Positions 1 to 10,325 are shown, numbered from the stretch's first letter. The stretch: DNA of 64,000 nt from Candidatus Nitrosoglobus terrae (GCF_002356115.1 NZ_AP014836.1:1375001-1439000); one strand, 5' to 3'. The notes: generated from the sequence alone by a model not told the origin. Translations and numbers: made by a program.

Positions 1-406
1 ATTTTATCCCGCGCGGGTAGGTTGACCCAGAGCTGAAAACCCCATAGTAAACCATTCTCCTGTTCGGGCATTTCAGAGTGTACAATGCCACGCCCAGCGG
101 TCATCCACTGCACGCTACCCGCAGTCAGCAATCCACTATTACCTTGATTATCCTCATGACGCATACGCCCAGCTAACATGTAAGTTACCGTCTCAAAACC
201 ACGGTGAGGATGATTGGGAAAGCCTGCAATATAGTCATCGGCATTATCGGAATGAAACTCATCAAATAGTAAAAAAGGATCTAATTGAGATAATTCAGAT
301 GTTCCTATAATCCGGCGTAGACGTACGCCTGCTCCATCATTGGTTAGCTGCCCTTGCACTATTTGCATCACCTCTCGCTCACTATTATTTGCCTTAGATT
401 TCGTCA
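1..406 (-). CDS. Pirin family protein, N-terminal part (runs off the window)
   Basis: The reverse strand reads an N-terminal pirin cupin: MTKSKANNSEREVMQIVQG, then a stretch with DPFLLFDEFHSD, FPNHPHRGFETVTYMLAG, HEDNQGN and GRGIVHSEMP. The HPHRG and HSE elements carry the metal-binding His residues typical of pirins. Bacterial pirins are cytoplasmic iron-binding cupins; some oxidise quercetin and others act as redox regulators, so the substrate here is unknown. About 135 residues are visible and the C-terminal half lies beyond base 1. The start is the ATG at 406, the first after the divergent AT-rich gap. The family call is firm; the role is not. Confidence 0.85.
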
Positions 407-466
407 TAATAATCCTCGCTTATAGTCGTACTCTCGGCTCAAAATACCGGCTCTTAAATGGTTTTT

Positions 467-2281
467 TTATCCCATATAAGCAATAGCAGCACGGGTATAT
501 TCTAGTAGGGTTTTATTGTCTGTAGGATTAAAATGCAAGCCAATTGTTTGAGGAAGTACAGGGGTTTCCCCTGTCAGCCGATACTCTTTTGCCACGCTAT
601 TTAGTAACCTCCCTTTATCTTGGTGTGCGAACAATATAAATAATACTTTTGTAAGTGAACGGCTTAGTTTCTTATTCTCATCTAATTGATGGATATTCAA
701 TAGGTATTTCAAAGTTAAACTATCAAAATCATACTCTTCTACGGATTGTTGGTCTTTATACTTTGCATCTAAAATTAAAATTAAAGAAGCTGACCACCAC
801 GGAGAGGATATTTTTATAATAAAATCTGGGCAAATATGATAATGCCCATATTTTTTTGAACCATTATTATTAGAGATATTAATTAAATCACCGCTCGCAT
901 TCATATCATTTAGCGAAAAAATCTTAGGCTCATAGTAGAGATCTATCGTTTTATCTTCATAACTAAATGAATAAAAATTATTGACAGCCCCTTCCGGAGC
1001 TTTAGATTTCTTACCGCCAAATGGATACTTTTCGAATGGGCTATATGCTCTATACGCTCTACCGACTTCCTTTGCATTAAATTCTGTCGTTATCATCTTA
1101 TATAAACTAACCAGTACCACTATCTCGTAGATAATGGCTAAATTCTTCAACCCTAATAGTAATTCGCTTCCAACTATTTTGGGTGAAGGTGATTTTAGGC
1201 ATCTTGTGATTAATGAAAACATTTCCCTATAATGAAAATGCCTATTCACGTATGGCGTAAATCTCGGGTATATGTTTTTAATTACTTTGCTGGGGAGTAT
1301 TTTATTAAATAGATGGTGTATTTCTTTTAGTTTTTGTTGCAGGGTATCAATCTCTCGTACTTTATATTGCAATGTAATATTCATATACCCAGACATAGTA
1401 TGATCAAAGCGGACATAATCGCTTTCTCTACTCTGGGGGATATCCTGTTTATATTTTGAATATTCTCGCTTTAAATGGTTTAAAAACTCCGCTGCCTGCA
1501 GCAAAAACGAATTGATGACCCTATTCTCGTAAGTATCGGTATCTTCAAGTATTATTTCCTTTGGCACCAACGGGAGTGAATACCCCCGATTGTTATAAAA
1601 AATATTAATACCCTCATCATTACAAGGTGATATTTTATCTAAGTTAGAAAGTACCCAATAGATTGAGTCAATACCCGTTGGCTGGCCGCTCTCAGATAAC
1701 ATCATATCTGTTTTCCAAACATGCTTATGCTCTCTAGAGAATAAAGAGATATGCTCTCTTAAGAACTCGACTGTTTCTTTAATCAAGTTATATTTATTAA
1801 AATTAAACTTTTCATTATCAGAATAATCTCCTTTTATATGACTTCTTGAAAAACAAATCGCTACAGCATCCTCCACTTTAGAGGTTAAATAATCTAGCAT
1901 TTGTTTTGCAAACGTTGCATTCTCCTTTCTCGCTAAAACATTAAATCTTAATTTAATCTGCCTTTCAGTGTCATTCTCAAAACCAAGGGTAATTTCGCTT
2001 TCACCAAAAAAATTATAAAAATACCTAGACTCAGCTGAGCCAATATCTTTAGAGGTTTTGAATATAATTTCATTTTCAGCATCACTTTCACGATTGAGTT
2101 CAATCGGTATATCACCAATGATTAATACCGGTGCCCCAAGCTTAGCTAAGCTGTCCTCAGTATCCTCATTGATTTTAATAGTAAATAACAACCTACCTGT
2201 TTCCTTAACCTCTATTGGTGGCATGCCTGCTCTTAATTCAATGGGATTATCATTATCAATCTTTAGCCACCAGCTAATCAT
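467..2281 (-). CDS. McrC-like DUF2357 nuclease subunit of a McrBC-type restriction system
   Basis: This is a 604-residue protein. The N-terminal two thirds resemble DUF2357, the beta-rich and helical arm of McrC relatives. The C-terminal third carries a PD-(D/E)xK nuclease signature, CPD at about 484-486 and DAKYK at 505-509. In the McrBC family this subunit is both the DNA- or RNA-cutting nuclease and the activator of the partner ATPase. Its ATG overlaps the stop of the upstream McrB-like gene by four bases (ATGA, 2278-2281), so the two are translationally coupled. Family and active-site motif are read directly; the target (modified DNA, or RNA as proposed for coiled-coil McrBC relatives) is inference. 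No disruption is seen. Confidence 0.8.
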   Translation of the reverse strand: MISWWLKIDNDNPIELRAGMPPIEVKETGRLLFTIKINEDTEDSLAKLGAPVLIIGDIPIELNRESDAENEIIFKTSKDIGSAESRYFYNFFGESEITLGFENDTERQIKLRFNVLARKENATFAKQMLDYLTSKVEDAVAICFSRSHIKGDYSDNEKFNFNKYNLIKETVEFLREHISLFSREHKHVWKTDMMLSESGQPTGIDSIYWVLSNLDKISPCNDEGINIFYNNRGYSLPLVPKEIILEDTDTYENRVINSFLLQAAEFLNHLKREYSKYKQDIPQSRESDYVRFDHTMSGYMNITLQYKVREIDTLQQKLKEIHHLFNKILPSKVIKNIYPRFTPYVNRHFHYREMFSLITRCLKSPSPKIVGSELLLGLKNLAIIYEIVVLVSLYKMITTEFNAKEVGRAYRAYSPFEKYPFGGKKSKAPEGAVNNFYSFSYEDKTIDLYYEPKIFSLNDMNASGDLINISNNNGSKKYGHYHICPDFIIKISSPWWSASLILILDAKYKDQQSVEEYDFDSLTLKYLLNIHQLDENKKLSRSLTKVLFILFAHQDKGRLLNSVAKEYRLTGETPVLPQTIGLHFNPTDNKTLLEYTRAAIAYMG

Positions 2282-4332
2282 AACAATCCATATCCAAACA
2301 TATTCTGGCTATCATAGCTCATGAGTCTTTTAAGCTGTTTTTTAGATATTTCCATCTCATCTGGCAGCGCTTGATCTAAAGCCTCCAATCTTTTTTTAAA
2401 TCCACCTCCATAGCCATTTAATAAGGGAATAACATGCTGAGAGATTGCGTAATCTAGGGCGGTATAATGACCACCCACCATAGAGTGGGCAACATTACAA
2501 TAAGCGCGAATGAATTTTATTTTTCTAGGAGAGATATTAATTGGATGGCCAAGCGCTAAATTATCCTCTCTTAATGTTCTCCTTATTGCTTCTAGCACGG
2601 ATTCAATATCCTGGGGCATCATTTCCAAAGGGTTGGGGCGAAAAATCTCAATAAACCTGTTCCCGCTGATAGCTTCTACTTGTTGTTCTTTTGGTTGTTC
2701 TTTCGTGTTCCATTCCAGTACATTTAATTCATCATCTGGCTCAAATTCATCAAAATTTATTATTGCAGCCCTATCTAGTAAACGGGGAGTTAACGTTTGA
2801 ACTGATTCGTCTTGATTCAGTGTTCCTAAAAACCTCAGATACTGCGGGATCTGTAAATAAGGTTCCTCGGGGTTCCCAGTGGTCAGCGCTCTTTTAGATT
2901 CGGGATCGGCCATTTCCAAGAATGGGCTAAAATAATGTTCTGGCTGCGATAGGTTAAATTCATCCAGTAATATTATGGATAGGGCACCCTCTATTTTTTC
3001 CTTATGTTCATTATGTTCATTATGTTCCTTATGTAGAAACTGTAATAATTCAAATAATCCTGATGATGCGCTTGTATAACTTTGAGATAAGGCATTATAA
3101 AATCCTAATATATCCCGATATGAAGTCCATCCACGGGCAACGGGAATATTTAAAAATCTATTACCTAACCCTAAACTGATACCCAGCATTTTTGCTAAAG
3201 AGGTTTTACCCATACCCGGTAGGCCGCTAAAGAGCGTAAATTGGCATTGGGCAATGGTGATTAACAGGTTGGCGATAAAATAATAATCGAGTTTTCTTCC
3301 TTGGCTATTGAGGGAATCTAATACACTATTGATTAATTCTTCTCTAGTATCTTCCAGGCTTTCATTAGAATTGGTCCTTACCTTAACCCCATAATCTAAA
3401 GATTTAAGCGCTGGTTTAGGGCTTAGCCCACAGAGCGCATCTACCTCTGGTTTTAACTTAACTAATTTAGCAATCAGCTCGTGATTTTCTTTATTTAACT
3501 CGTCTTTAACTTTTTTTACTTGCTTCTCCATTTCCTCCTTTCTACGCAAGAAGCCATCTCGTTCATCTTCTAACTTTTTAATTTTATTCTTTAATTCATG
3601 AATAGTTTTATATGAGTCATGCTTTTCTTCTAGTTTATCTAACTTATTTTGTTTATCGGCAATACTTTGGGTTATATTTTTCTCTTCTTCGGTTAGGGCT
3701 GAAACCCGTGAGGGGTTATTTGTTTCCAATTCATCTCGTTCCCTAGATTTTTTTATAATATCTAACTTTAATTCCTCTTTTTCTTGTTTAAATTTTTCGA
3801 TTTCTTCGCGTTCTTTTTTAGAATTTTCCTTCAGCCCTTCAAGATATGATTGCTTTTCCGCTTTAAAATAACGCTCTTTGTTTTCCTCAATATATTTATT
3901 TAAAATTTTTTCCCCTTTTGGGCTTGAAAAGAAATTATCCAATAATTCTGTACGAGTATTCCCCCACTGCCCTGCATTGTCTAAGCATTCAAAGAACCGC
4001 TCAAATCTGTCAGGGAATCTCTCATAGTCTGGTATAGAGGAATAATGTTTCTTTATCTGATCAATAGTACTTTTACTAAAATTTTTTATTTCAGAGTTTG
4101 AGGCAATTTTCTTACCATAGGTGGAAATGAGCTGCTCATCAGATATAAAGTCGATAAAATTATTATCTTTACGGTCTATAATTGTTTTTACATTGCCTAA
4201 AAACACTGTGCCTTGTGTTTTATTTTCAGCAATGAAGCTTTTTATTTTTGCTTTATTTATTTTAGCAATATGAAATTTTGGAATATCACTTGGTGTGTCT
4301 ATGCTTTTTAGCGTTAACGTATATTGATTCAA
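2278..4332 (-). CDS. McrB-like AAA+ NTPase with long N-terminal coiled coil
   Basis: This 684-residue protein has an N-terminal globular part (about 1-150), a strongly charged heptad-rich coiled coil (about 160-290) and a C-terminal AAA+ motor. The motor shows Walker A GLPGMGKT at 370-377, Walker B LLDEFN around 455-460, the McrB-type N-x-x-D element in TLNQDES (506-509) and an arginine-finger candidate in TPRLLDRA. That N-x-x-D element is a hallmark of McrB GTPases, so GTP rather than ATP is likely. The gene lies directly upstream of the DUF2357 nuclease with a four-base overlap. The coiled coil in place of a normal reader domain recalls the CoCoNuT subclass of type IV restriction systems. 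A HNE tripeptide repeat (about 438-443) sits between Walker A and B. Specific target: unknown. Confidence 0.8.
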   Translation of the reverse strand: MNQYTLTLKSIDTPSDIPKFHIAKINKAKIKSFIAENKTQGTVFLGNVKTIIDRKDNNFIDFISDEQLISTYGKKIASNSEIKNFSKSTIDQIKKHYSSIPDYERFPDRFERFFECLDNAGQWGNTRTELLDNFFSSPKGEKILNKYIEENKERYFKAEKQSYLEGLKENSKKEREEIEKFKQEKEELKLDIIKKSRERDELETNNPSRVSALTEEEKNITQSIADKQNKLDKLEEKHDSYKTIHELKNKIKKLEDERDGFLRRKEEMEKQVKKVKDELNKENHELIAKLVKLKPEVDALCGLSPKPALKSLDYGVKVRTNSNESLEDTREELINSVLDSLNSQGRKLDYYFIANLLITIAQCQFTLFSGLPGMGKTSLAKMLGISLGLGNRFLNIPVARGWTSYRDILGFYNALSQSYTSASSGLFELLQFLHKEHNEHNEHKEKIEGALSIILLDEFNLSQPEHYFSPFLEMADPESKRALTTGNPEEPYLQIPQYLRFLGTLNQDESVQTLTPRLLDRAAIINFDEFEPDDELNVLEWNTKEQPKEQQVEAISGNRFIEIFRPNPLEMMPQDIESVLEAIRRTLREDNLALGHPINISPRKIKFIRAYCNVAHSMVGGHYTALDYAISQHVIPLLNGYGGGFKKRLEALDQALPDEMEISKKQLKRLMSYDSQNMFGYGLL
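3002..3028. repeat. Three tandem 9-bp units inside the McrB-like gene
   Basis: TTATGTTCA is repeated twice and followed by TTATGTTCC and a partial TTATG. The unit is a multiple of three, so copy-number change keeps frame and adds or removes a three-residue His-Asn/Lys-Glu block between Walker A and Walker B of the AAA+ domain. No spacers, so not a CRISPR. Confidence 0.85.
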
Positions 4333-4423
4333 TGTATTAACAGATGTGTAGCTAAATGGACCATAAATTATTTGGTTATCTTCTAAGAAGATTATGTTGG
4401 CACTTAGGAAGATCTGAGACGCT

Positions 4424-4477
4424 GATGGTAGGGTTAGATATAGCTGGTAGTGGGAAAGACAAGATCTGACCTACCAT
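4424..4477. repeat. Inverted repeat in the gap upstream of the McrB-like gene
   Basis: ATGGTAGG (4424-4431) and CCTACCAT (4470-4477) are perfect 8-bp arms 38 bases apart. They fall in the 194-base stretch between the small upstream ORF and the McrB-like start, where no convincing coding sequence remains. It could be an operator, an RNA hairpin in the leader, or chance; there is no U-tract to make it a terminator. Confidence 0.35.
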
Positions 4478-4526
4478 TAACCCCCTAATTTCCTCACAGG
4501 GGAATATGTTGTTATTCGTTACATAT

Positions 4527-4781
4527 CTACAAGCACCCTCCTTGAATGTATTTTGATAATATGCATTTTGCTTCAAAAATAGAGTCCTTAAAACGTTCTT
4601 TAATCTCGCCATAGCCTCCCGTTACAAAAACTTGTTCTGTTTTACAAAAAAATTCATCTTTATTGACTGGGTGAATACCGCTTGGAAGGATTTCAAATAG
4701 AACCCTTAATTTCCCTTGGTCCTTTTCAGAATAAAATTCTTTTTCTAAGGTACAAATAATTTTTCTTTCTTCTGGCATCAT
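4527..4781 (-). CDS. Hypothetical 84-residue protein upstream of the McrBC-like pair
   Basis: I do not recognise the family. The protein starts MMPEERKIICTLEKEF, is charged, has three Cys and no signal peptide or membrane segment. An AGGGA lies 4-7 bases before the two ATGs, which supports translation. It reads in the same direction as the McrB/McrC-like genes, 194 bases upstream of them. It could be a small defence-island component, a regulator, or the 5' remnant of a longer gene. The overlapping reading frame at 4376-4612 has no supporting features and is treated as spurious. Confidence 0.45.
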   Translation of the reverse strand: MMPEERKIICTLEKEFYSEKDQGKLRVLFEILPSGIHPVNKDEFFCKTEQVFVTGGYGEIKERFKDSIFEAKCILSKYIQGGCL

Positions 4782-5040
4782 TTAATCCCTATTTGGAGCA
4801 AAATTCATTAAAATCAAATAATTAGATATAATATTACATTGTTAAAATTCACAATTTGATATATCGGCTATAGGCAGAACACCTTTACCGCTAGCGGTTT
4901 TTAGATAGGCGGTATTAGAAGATGTTAAATACGTAGTGCTACAAAGCTTAAGTAAAAGTGAATATTATATATAGCTTATAGGTTTATGTTATATTTAACT
5001 TGATTATCTTCACGTTTTATAATTAAAGGAGGTTCGATAT

Positions 5041-5661
5041 ATGATCAAACTCTACTACAAACCCGGTGCCTGCTCCCTTGCTCCTCATATCGTGCTCGAA
5101 TGGATCCAAAAACCGTATGAAACTGAAGCGGTTAACCTGAGTGATCCGGCATTTCTAAAACTCAATCCCGCAGGCTCCGTCCCAATCCTCGACACAGGTG
5201 AAGGTTGGATGTTGACTCAGGCTGGCGCCGTACTCAACTATCTTGCTGATCGCTTTCCCGAAGCAAACCTTGGTGGAGGGGGATCAATCCGTGATAAGGC
5301 TGAGCTGAGGCGCTGGCTATCTTTTTTTACCGGCGATCTACACCCCTCCTTTTACCCTGTCTTTGCACCCCAGCGTTATACCACTGCTGAGGATGAGGCA
5401 GCACTTAATATGGCAAAAGCTGCAGGGATAAAACTTGTCCACAAACGCTATCAATTGCTTGAAGATCATCTCAAAGGTAAGAAGTATATTTTAGGTGACA
5501 ACCGGTCAATTCTTGATGCTTATGCTTTTCCCATGCTTCAATGGGGTAAAAAAGTACTCCCTGAAGGGATTAGCCATTATCCAAATTTGGTTCGCCTTCA
5601 CGATACGTTAGCAGCTGATTCAGCCGTACAAAAAGCATTGAAAAAAGAGGGGTTAATATAA
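5041..5661 (+). CDS. Glutathione S-transferase, beta-class-like
   Basis: This 206-residue cytosolic protein has an N-terminal thioredoxin-like domain (about 1-80) and a helical C-terminal domain. The start MIKLYYKPGACSLAPH carries the Cys of bacterial beta-class GSTs (C11). NPAGSVPIL gives the cis-proline before the glutathione-contact strand, and LTQAGAVLNYLADRFP corresponds to the usual SQ-AI-YL element. GSTs conjugate glutathione to electrophiles or reduce disulfides; the substrate cannot be inferred. The start has an excellent AAAGGAGG ribosome site. It stands alone, divergent from the McrBC-like operon across a 259-base AT-rich gap. Confidence 0.85.
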   Translation: MIKLYYKPGACSLAPHIVLEWIQKPYETEAVNLSDPAFLKLNPAGSVPILDTGEGWMLTQAGAVLNYLADRFPEANLGGGGSIRDKAELRRWLSFFTGDLHPSFYPVFAPQRYTTAEDEAALNMAKAAGIKLVHKRYQLLEDHLKGKKYILGDNRSILDAYAFPMLQWGKKVLPEGISHYPNLVRLHDTLAADSAVQKALKKEGLI

Positions 5662-6073
5662 ATCTATTAGCGGTCACTGCTTACAATCCTTGTTTACTAC
5701 TTAAATAGAGGCCGACGCGTTTTACTTAAAACCTAGAAAAAGGATTTCTAGGGAATGTATCCTACCCAGATCGGTCTCTTTTCTTGATTTTAAAGATATT
5801 TACTTATTAGCACTTCTGACGATTATCTGACGTTAGCAGATTAATACTGTTGATCGCTCATGCTAGAGTAAATTAATCTCCTCCGCCTTAAAAAAAGATA
5901 GAAAATTGCCCACCTTTAGGCATTATTAATCTCCTTTACAGGCTCGTAATTCTAAATTTCCCTACTAATAGCGTATAAATTAACAGTTACGCCATAAATC
6001 GATACCACCTTAGGTGTTTCTATTTTAAAATCGTTAAATTAAATTTAAGCTTGATATAAGGAGAATTATCTAC
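5662..6073. other. Intergenic region with one hairpin
   Basis: About 410 bases without a convincing gene. It contains a perfect 8-bp hairpin, CCTAGAAA (5732-5739) and TTTCTAGG (5745-5752), with a 5-base loop. No U-tract follows, so it is at best a weak terminator for the GST gene. The final part is the AT-rich leader of the lipoprotein gene. Confidence 0.5.
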
Positions 6074-6733
6074 ATGCTGAATATATACCTTAATTCTACT
6101 ACCCGTACCCTACTCATTAGCAGCACCTGCGTTTTAGCACTTGGCTGCCAAACGGCTTATTATAAGGCCATGGAGAAGTTTGGTTATCAAAAACGAGATA
6201 TCCTATCGTACCGTGTTGAGAAAGTACGGGATGCTCAAACAGAAGCTAAACAGCAGTTTAAATCTGCCCTAGAGCAGTTTTCTTCTGTCGTTAATTTCAA
6301 TGGCGGCGATCTAGAAGTACTTTATAATAAACTTGATGGAGAATACCAAGACAGCAAGGATAAAGCTGAGAAAGTGCATAGCCGAATTTCCGATGTAGAG
6401 AGTGTTGCTGGCGCTTTATTCTCTGAATGGAAAGAGGAAATCGGTGAATATCACGATGCATCTTTGAGACGTAAAAGTGAGCAGCAATTAGCTCAAACTA
6501 AAGTTAAGTATGAGAAGCTACTTGAAGCTATGAAACGCGCCGAATCGAAAATGGAGCCAGTACTGGGTACTTTTCATGATCAGGTATTATATTTAAAGCA
6601 TAATTTAGACGCGCGAGCCATTGCTTCACTACAGAGTGATCTTAGCACCATAGAAGCCAACGTAAATCAATTGATTAAAGAGATGGAATCCGCTATCAAT
6701 GAGGCGAATACCTTCATTAAAACCTTAAACTAG
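6074..6733 (+). CDS. DUF2959 family lipoprotein
   Basis: This 219-residue protein has a lipoprotein signal peptide: a short positively charged start, a hydrophobic core and the lipobox LALGC with Cys at about 25. The mature part is almost all helical and predicted coiled coil, matching DUF2959, a family of proteobacterial envelope lipoproteins of unknown function. AAGGAGA lies upstream of the ATG with about ten bases of spacing. Monocistronic: it is followed 18 bases later by a terminator and then by a convergent gene. Family assignment is from overall sequence pattern, function unknown. Confidence 0.75.
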   Translation: MLNIYLNSTTRTLLISSTCVLALGCQTAYYKAMEKFGYQKRDILSYRVEKVRDAQTEAKQQFKSALEQFSSVVNFNGGDLEVLYNKLDGEYQDSKDKAEKVHSRISDVESVAGALFSEWKEEIGEYHDASLRRKSEQQLAQTKVKYEKLLEAMKRAESKMEPVLGTFHDQVLYLKHNLDARAIASLQSDLSTIEANVNQLIKEMESAINEANTFIKTLN

Positions 6734-6750
6734 CCCGTATTGATACATTG

Positions 6751-6780
6751 TAGGGAGGGGGTAACTCTTCCTCCCTATTT
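6751..6780 (+). terminator. Rho-independent terminator after the DUF2959 gene
   Basis: TAGGGAGG (6751-6758) pairs with CCTCCCTA (6770-6777), with an 11-base loop, then TTTAT. It sits 18 bases after the lipoprotein stop and faces the convergent RuBisCO operon end. Confidence 0.7.
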
Positions 6781-6822
6781 ATCTAAGATCAGGAAGGAAA
6801 GAAAGGAACGACTCTCAGATCT

Positions 6823-7188
6823 CTAGATAGAATTTCTATCTTCGGTAAGTCGTTGCTCTAAGGCTTGGCTTAATTGTTCAACTGCTGATCCCATAATAAG
6901 ACCCGCATGCATATGATAAAAACACAGCTCACATTTTACCGGCTCATGAAGACCCTGGCGTTCAACCATAGCAAAAGATCGCCACGCGAGAATTAACCGA
7001 TCTTCATGGCAACTATCTACGCATAGCCACACTTGATTATCTAAAATAACCTCAAGTCCACGATGCTCCGGTAGTGCAACCCGCAGAGGACTCCCCAGCC
7101 GCCGTAATGCCAAACGTACTCGATTAAAATCAGCTGCATCAATCGTTTTTGATATGACTCGAAGGGGCGATACCTCATCGGATATCAT
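6823..7188 (-). CDS. Unrecognised cysteine/histidine-rich protein, last gene of the RuBisCO operon
   Basis: I do not recognise this 121-residue family. It has no signal peptide or transmembrane helix and looks cytosolic. The middle holds a cluster of possible metal ligands: C and CH in WLCVDSCHEDR (about 54-60), then CELCFYHMH with a C-x2-C and two His (about 88-96). It begins 28 bases after the cbbX stop on the same strand, so it is very likely co-transcribed with cbbL-cbbS-cbbX. That position suggests a RuBisCO assembly, repair or redox-sensing accessory factor, but this is inference from location only. An alternative is an unrelated gene trapped at the operon end. Confidence 0.65.
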   Translation of the reverse strand: MISDEVSPLRVISKTIDAADFNRVRLALRRLGSPLRVALPEHRGLEVILDNQVWLCVDSCHEDRLILAWRSFAMVERQGLHEPVKCELCFYHMHAGLIMGSAVEQLSQALEQRLTEDRNSI

Positions 7189-7216
7189 CTTTAATTAAAG
7201 CTCTTCTTTGTATCTA

Positions 7217-8164
7217 TTAATTTCTCAGATGATCATCTGGCGTACCTTCCAGAAATACGCGACTTGCTCGAATATCTTCAGCTTCTATTGTAATTAAATC
7301 AAGCTGGGTAAGCTTCTTTCCGCGGGATGCAAAAAGCCGATTTGCCTGACGAAGACGTGCTCGATCTAGGGCATTACGAATAGATCTGGCGTTAGCAAAA
7401 TGGGTAAGTTTCATGCGCTGTGGAATATACTCAACAAATGCTTGTTCTCCGGTGGTACTAAAACGGTAGTTCTGGCTTGCTAGCATCAGTTTAGCAATAG
7501 CCATCAGTTCTCCCGATGAGTAATCTGGAAAATCCAGATGATGGGCAATACGTGACCTCATGCCAGGATTACTCATAAAAAACCGATCCATCTTGTCTTT
7601 GTAGCCCGCTAAAATTACCACTAAGTCATCCCGATTATTTTCCATCACCTGTAACAGGATTTCAATTGATTCTTGGCCATAATCCCGTTCGTTCTCAGGC
7701 TTATAAAGATAGTAGGCTTCATCAATAAATAGCACCCCCCCCATAGCTTTTTTGATAACTTCTTTTGTTTTAGGGGCGGTATGACCAATATACTGACCCA
7801 CTAAGTCATCGCGGGTTACCGTCACTAAGTGGCCTTCTCGCACATAACCCAGTCTTTTTAAGATCTCACCCATCCGCAATGCGACAGTGGTTTTACCCGT
7901 ACCTGGATTACCCGTGAAGCTCATATGCAAAGTGGGTGTTTCAGAGGTAAGCTCAAATTGCCGACGCAGCCGATCTACCAGCAAGAGCGCTGCAATTTCA
8001 TGGATTCGAGTCTTAATCGGCTTTAAACCGATCAGCTCGCGATCCAGTTTATCAAGTACCTCTTGAATATTAGAAGATTTGAATTCCGCATCCAGATCCA
8101 CTGGCGTATCACTCTCGCAGCCCGTTTGATGCTTCATAGCGCTCCCGTTCTCAGCGTTATTCAT
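7217..8164 (-). CDS. cbbX: Red-type RuBisCO activase CbbX
   Basis: CbbX is a hexameric AAA+ ATPase that pulls on the C-terminus of the red-type RuBisCO large subunit to release inhibitory sugar phosphates; it is itself stimulated by ribulose bisphosphate. The 315-residue protein shows Walker A GNPGTGKT (85-92), the pore-loop motif YIGHTAP (about 125-131), Walker [11 protein letters not shown] (144-153) and the arginine-rich sensor region. The first 30 residues are poorly conserved. It lies 83 bases after cbbS in the cbbL-cbbS-cbbX order typical of form IC loci. Its presence confirms the red-type assignment of the enzyme. Confidence 0.96.
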   Translation of the reverse strand: MNNAENGSAMKHQTGCESDTPVDLDAEFKSSNIQEVLDKLDRELIGLKPIKTRIHEIAALLLVDRLRRQFELTSETPTLHMSFTGNPGTGKTTVALRMGEILKRLGYVREGHLVTVTRDDLVGQYIGHTAPKTKEVIKKAMGGVLFIDEAYYLYKPENERDYGQESIEILLQVMENNRDDLVVILAGYKDKMDRFFMSNPGMRSRIAHHLDFPDYSSGELMAIAKLMLASQNYRFSTTGEQAFVEYIPQRMKLTHFANARSIRNALDRARLRQANRLFASRGKKLTQLDLITIEAEDIRASRVFLEGTPDDHLRN

Positions 8165-8247
8165 GATATCTACTCCTTTAATATCATAAAGTAAGTAACG
8201 GGCCTTACTTAAAAGACCCGCTACCCCTCATTTCACTTTATATGGTA

Positions 8248-8682
8248 TTAATACCGCTCGCCTTCTGGCTTCTCTGTAGCATAGCTACGTACAGTATAGC
8301 GTACGCGTCGCCCATCGATTTCTTGCCGCTCCAGCCCAAACCCAGGCTCGTTTTTAGGGCGATTGACAATAAACGACATAGCTGGGGACTCAGTACCCCG
8401 TACACTGCTATACGCCGTTACCCGAACATAATGGTTAGAGAACGTTTTACGGCACTCATTGATTTCCATCAAAATACCAGCGGGATCTTTCAAATCAAAC
8501 ATTGGAATGCCAAACATTTCCCAATAGGTATTACGTGGATGGGGGTCGTCTGTATACTCCACATTCACGGCCCAGCTATTCTTTAGCGCATATTTAACTT
8601 GAGCTAAAATTTGCTCATCCGTCAAATCAGGCAGAAAAGAGAACTGCCCTTGCGTTAGACGGTTTCCAGGGTTAGTCATCAT
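8248..8682 (-). CDS. cbbS: RuBisCO small subunit, red type
   Basis: This is the small subunit of the L8S8 RuBisCO that fixes CO2 in the Calvin cycle. The 144-residue length and the C-terminal extension from about residue 110 ([17 protein letters not shown]) fit the red-type subunits, whose C-terminal beta-hairpins fill the central solvent channel; green-type subunits are shorter there. Core features include [12 protein letters not shown] and the NTYWEMFG-type segment. It follows cbbL by 25 bases and precedes cbbX. Two Met codons open the gene (MMTNPG); either could be used. Confidence 0.96.
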   Translation of the reverse strand: MMTNPGNRLTQGQFSFLPDLTDEQILAQVKYALKNSWAVNVEYTDDPHPRNTYWEMFGIPMFDLKDPAGILMEINECRKTFSNHYVRVTAYSSVRGTESPAMSFIVNRPKNEPGFGLERQEIDGRRVRYTVRSYATEKPEGERY

Positions 8683-8707
8683 AACTGAATTTCCTCACAC
8701 TTAAACA

Positions 8708-10189
<1,482 letters not shown>

Positions 10190-10261
10190 CTATTCTCCTA
10201 CGTTAAAGATTTCCTACATTCTACCAAGCTTAAAACCGCTCTGGCTCAATGTTCAGGATTA

Positions 10262-10325
10262 ATCTATCATGATAAGTCAGTTAATAATATTAGATTTTTC
10301 ATATGATAATGATAGATTATTATCT
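10262..10325. promoter_or_regulatory. Likely CbbR operator and cbb promoter region
   Basis: Between cbbL and cbbR the sequence is full of LysR-type dyads. TATCATGATA (10265-10274) is a perfect 10-bp palindrome. TAATATTA lies at 10285-10292. ATAAT-N5-ATTAT (10306-10320) is a classic T-N11-A box. The reverse strand also gives a T-N-A, seven bases, T-N-A match around 10261-10273, the pattern described for CbbR sites. Their position between divergent cbbL and cbbR is that expected for autoregulated control. A possible -10 for cbbL (TAGAAT, reverse strand) is at 10218-10223. Confidence 0.55.

Noticed and set aside
2278-4332. MoxR-type or dynein-like AAA protein instead of McrB
   Set aside because: The N-x-x-D element and the adjacent DUF2357 nuclease point to McrB rather than MoxR/VWA systems.
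4376-4612. A 78-residue open frame between the small ORF and the McrB-like gene
   Set aside because: It overlaps the better-supported 84-residue gene in another frame, has no ribosome site and no recognisable pattern.
10269-10325. Longer N-terminus for CbbR
   Set aside because: The added residues are unlike any LysR start and lie in a palindromic operator region, although an AGGA means it is not impossible.
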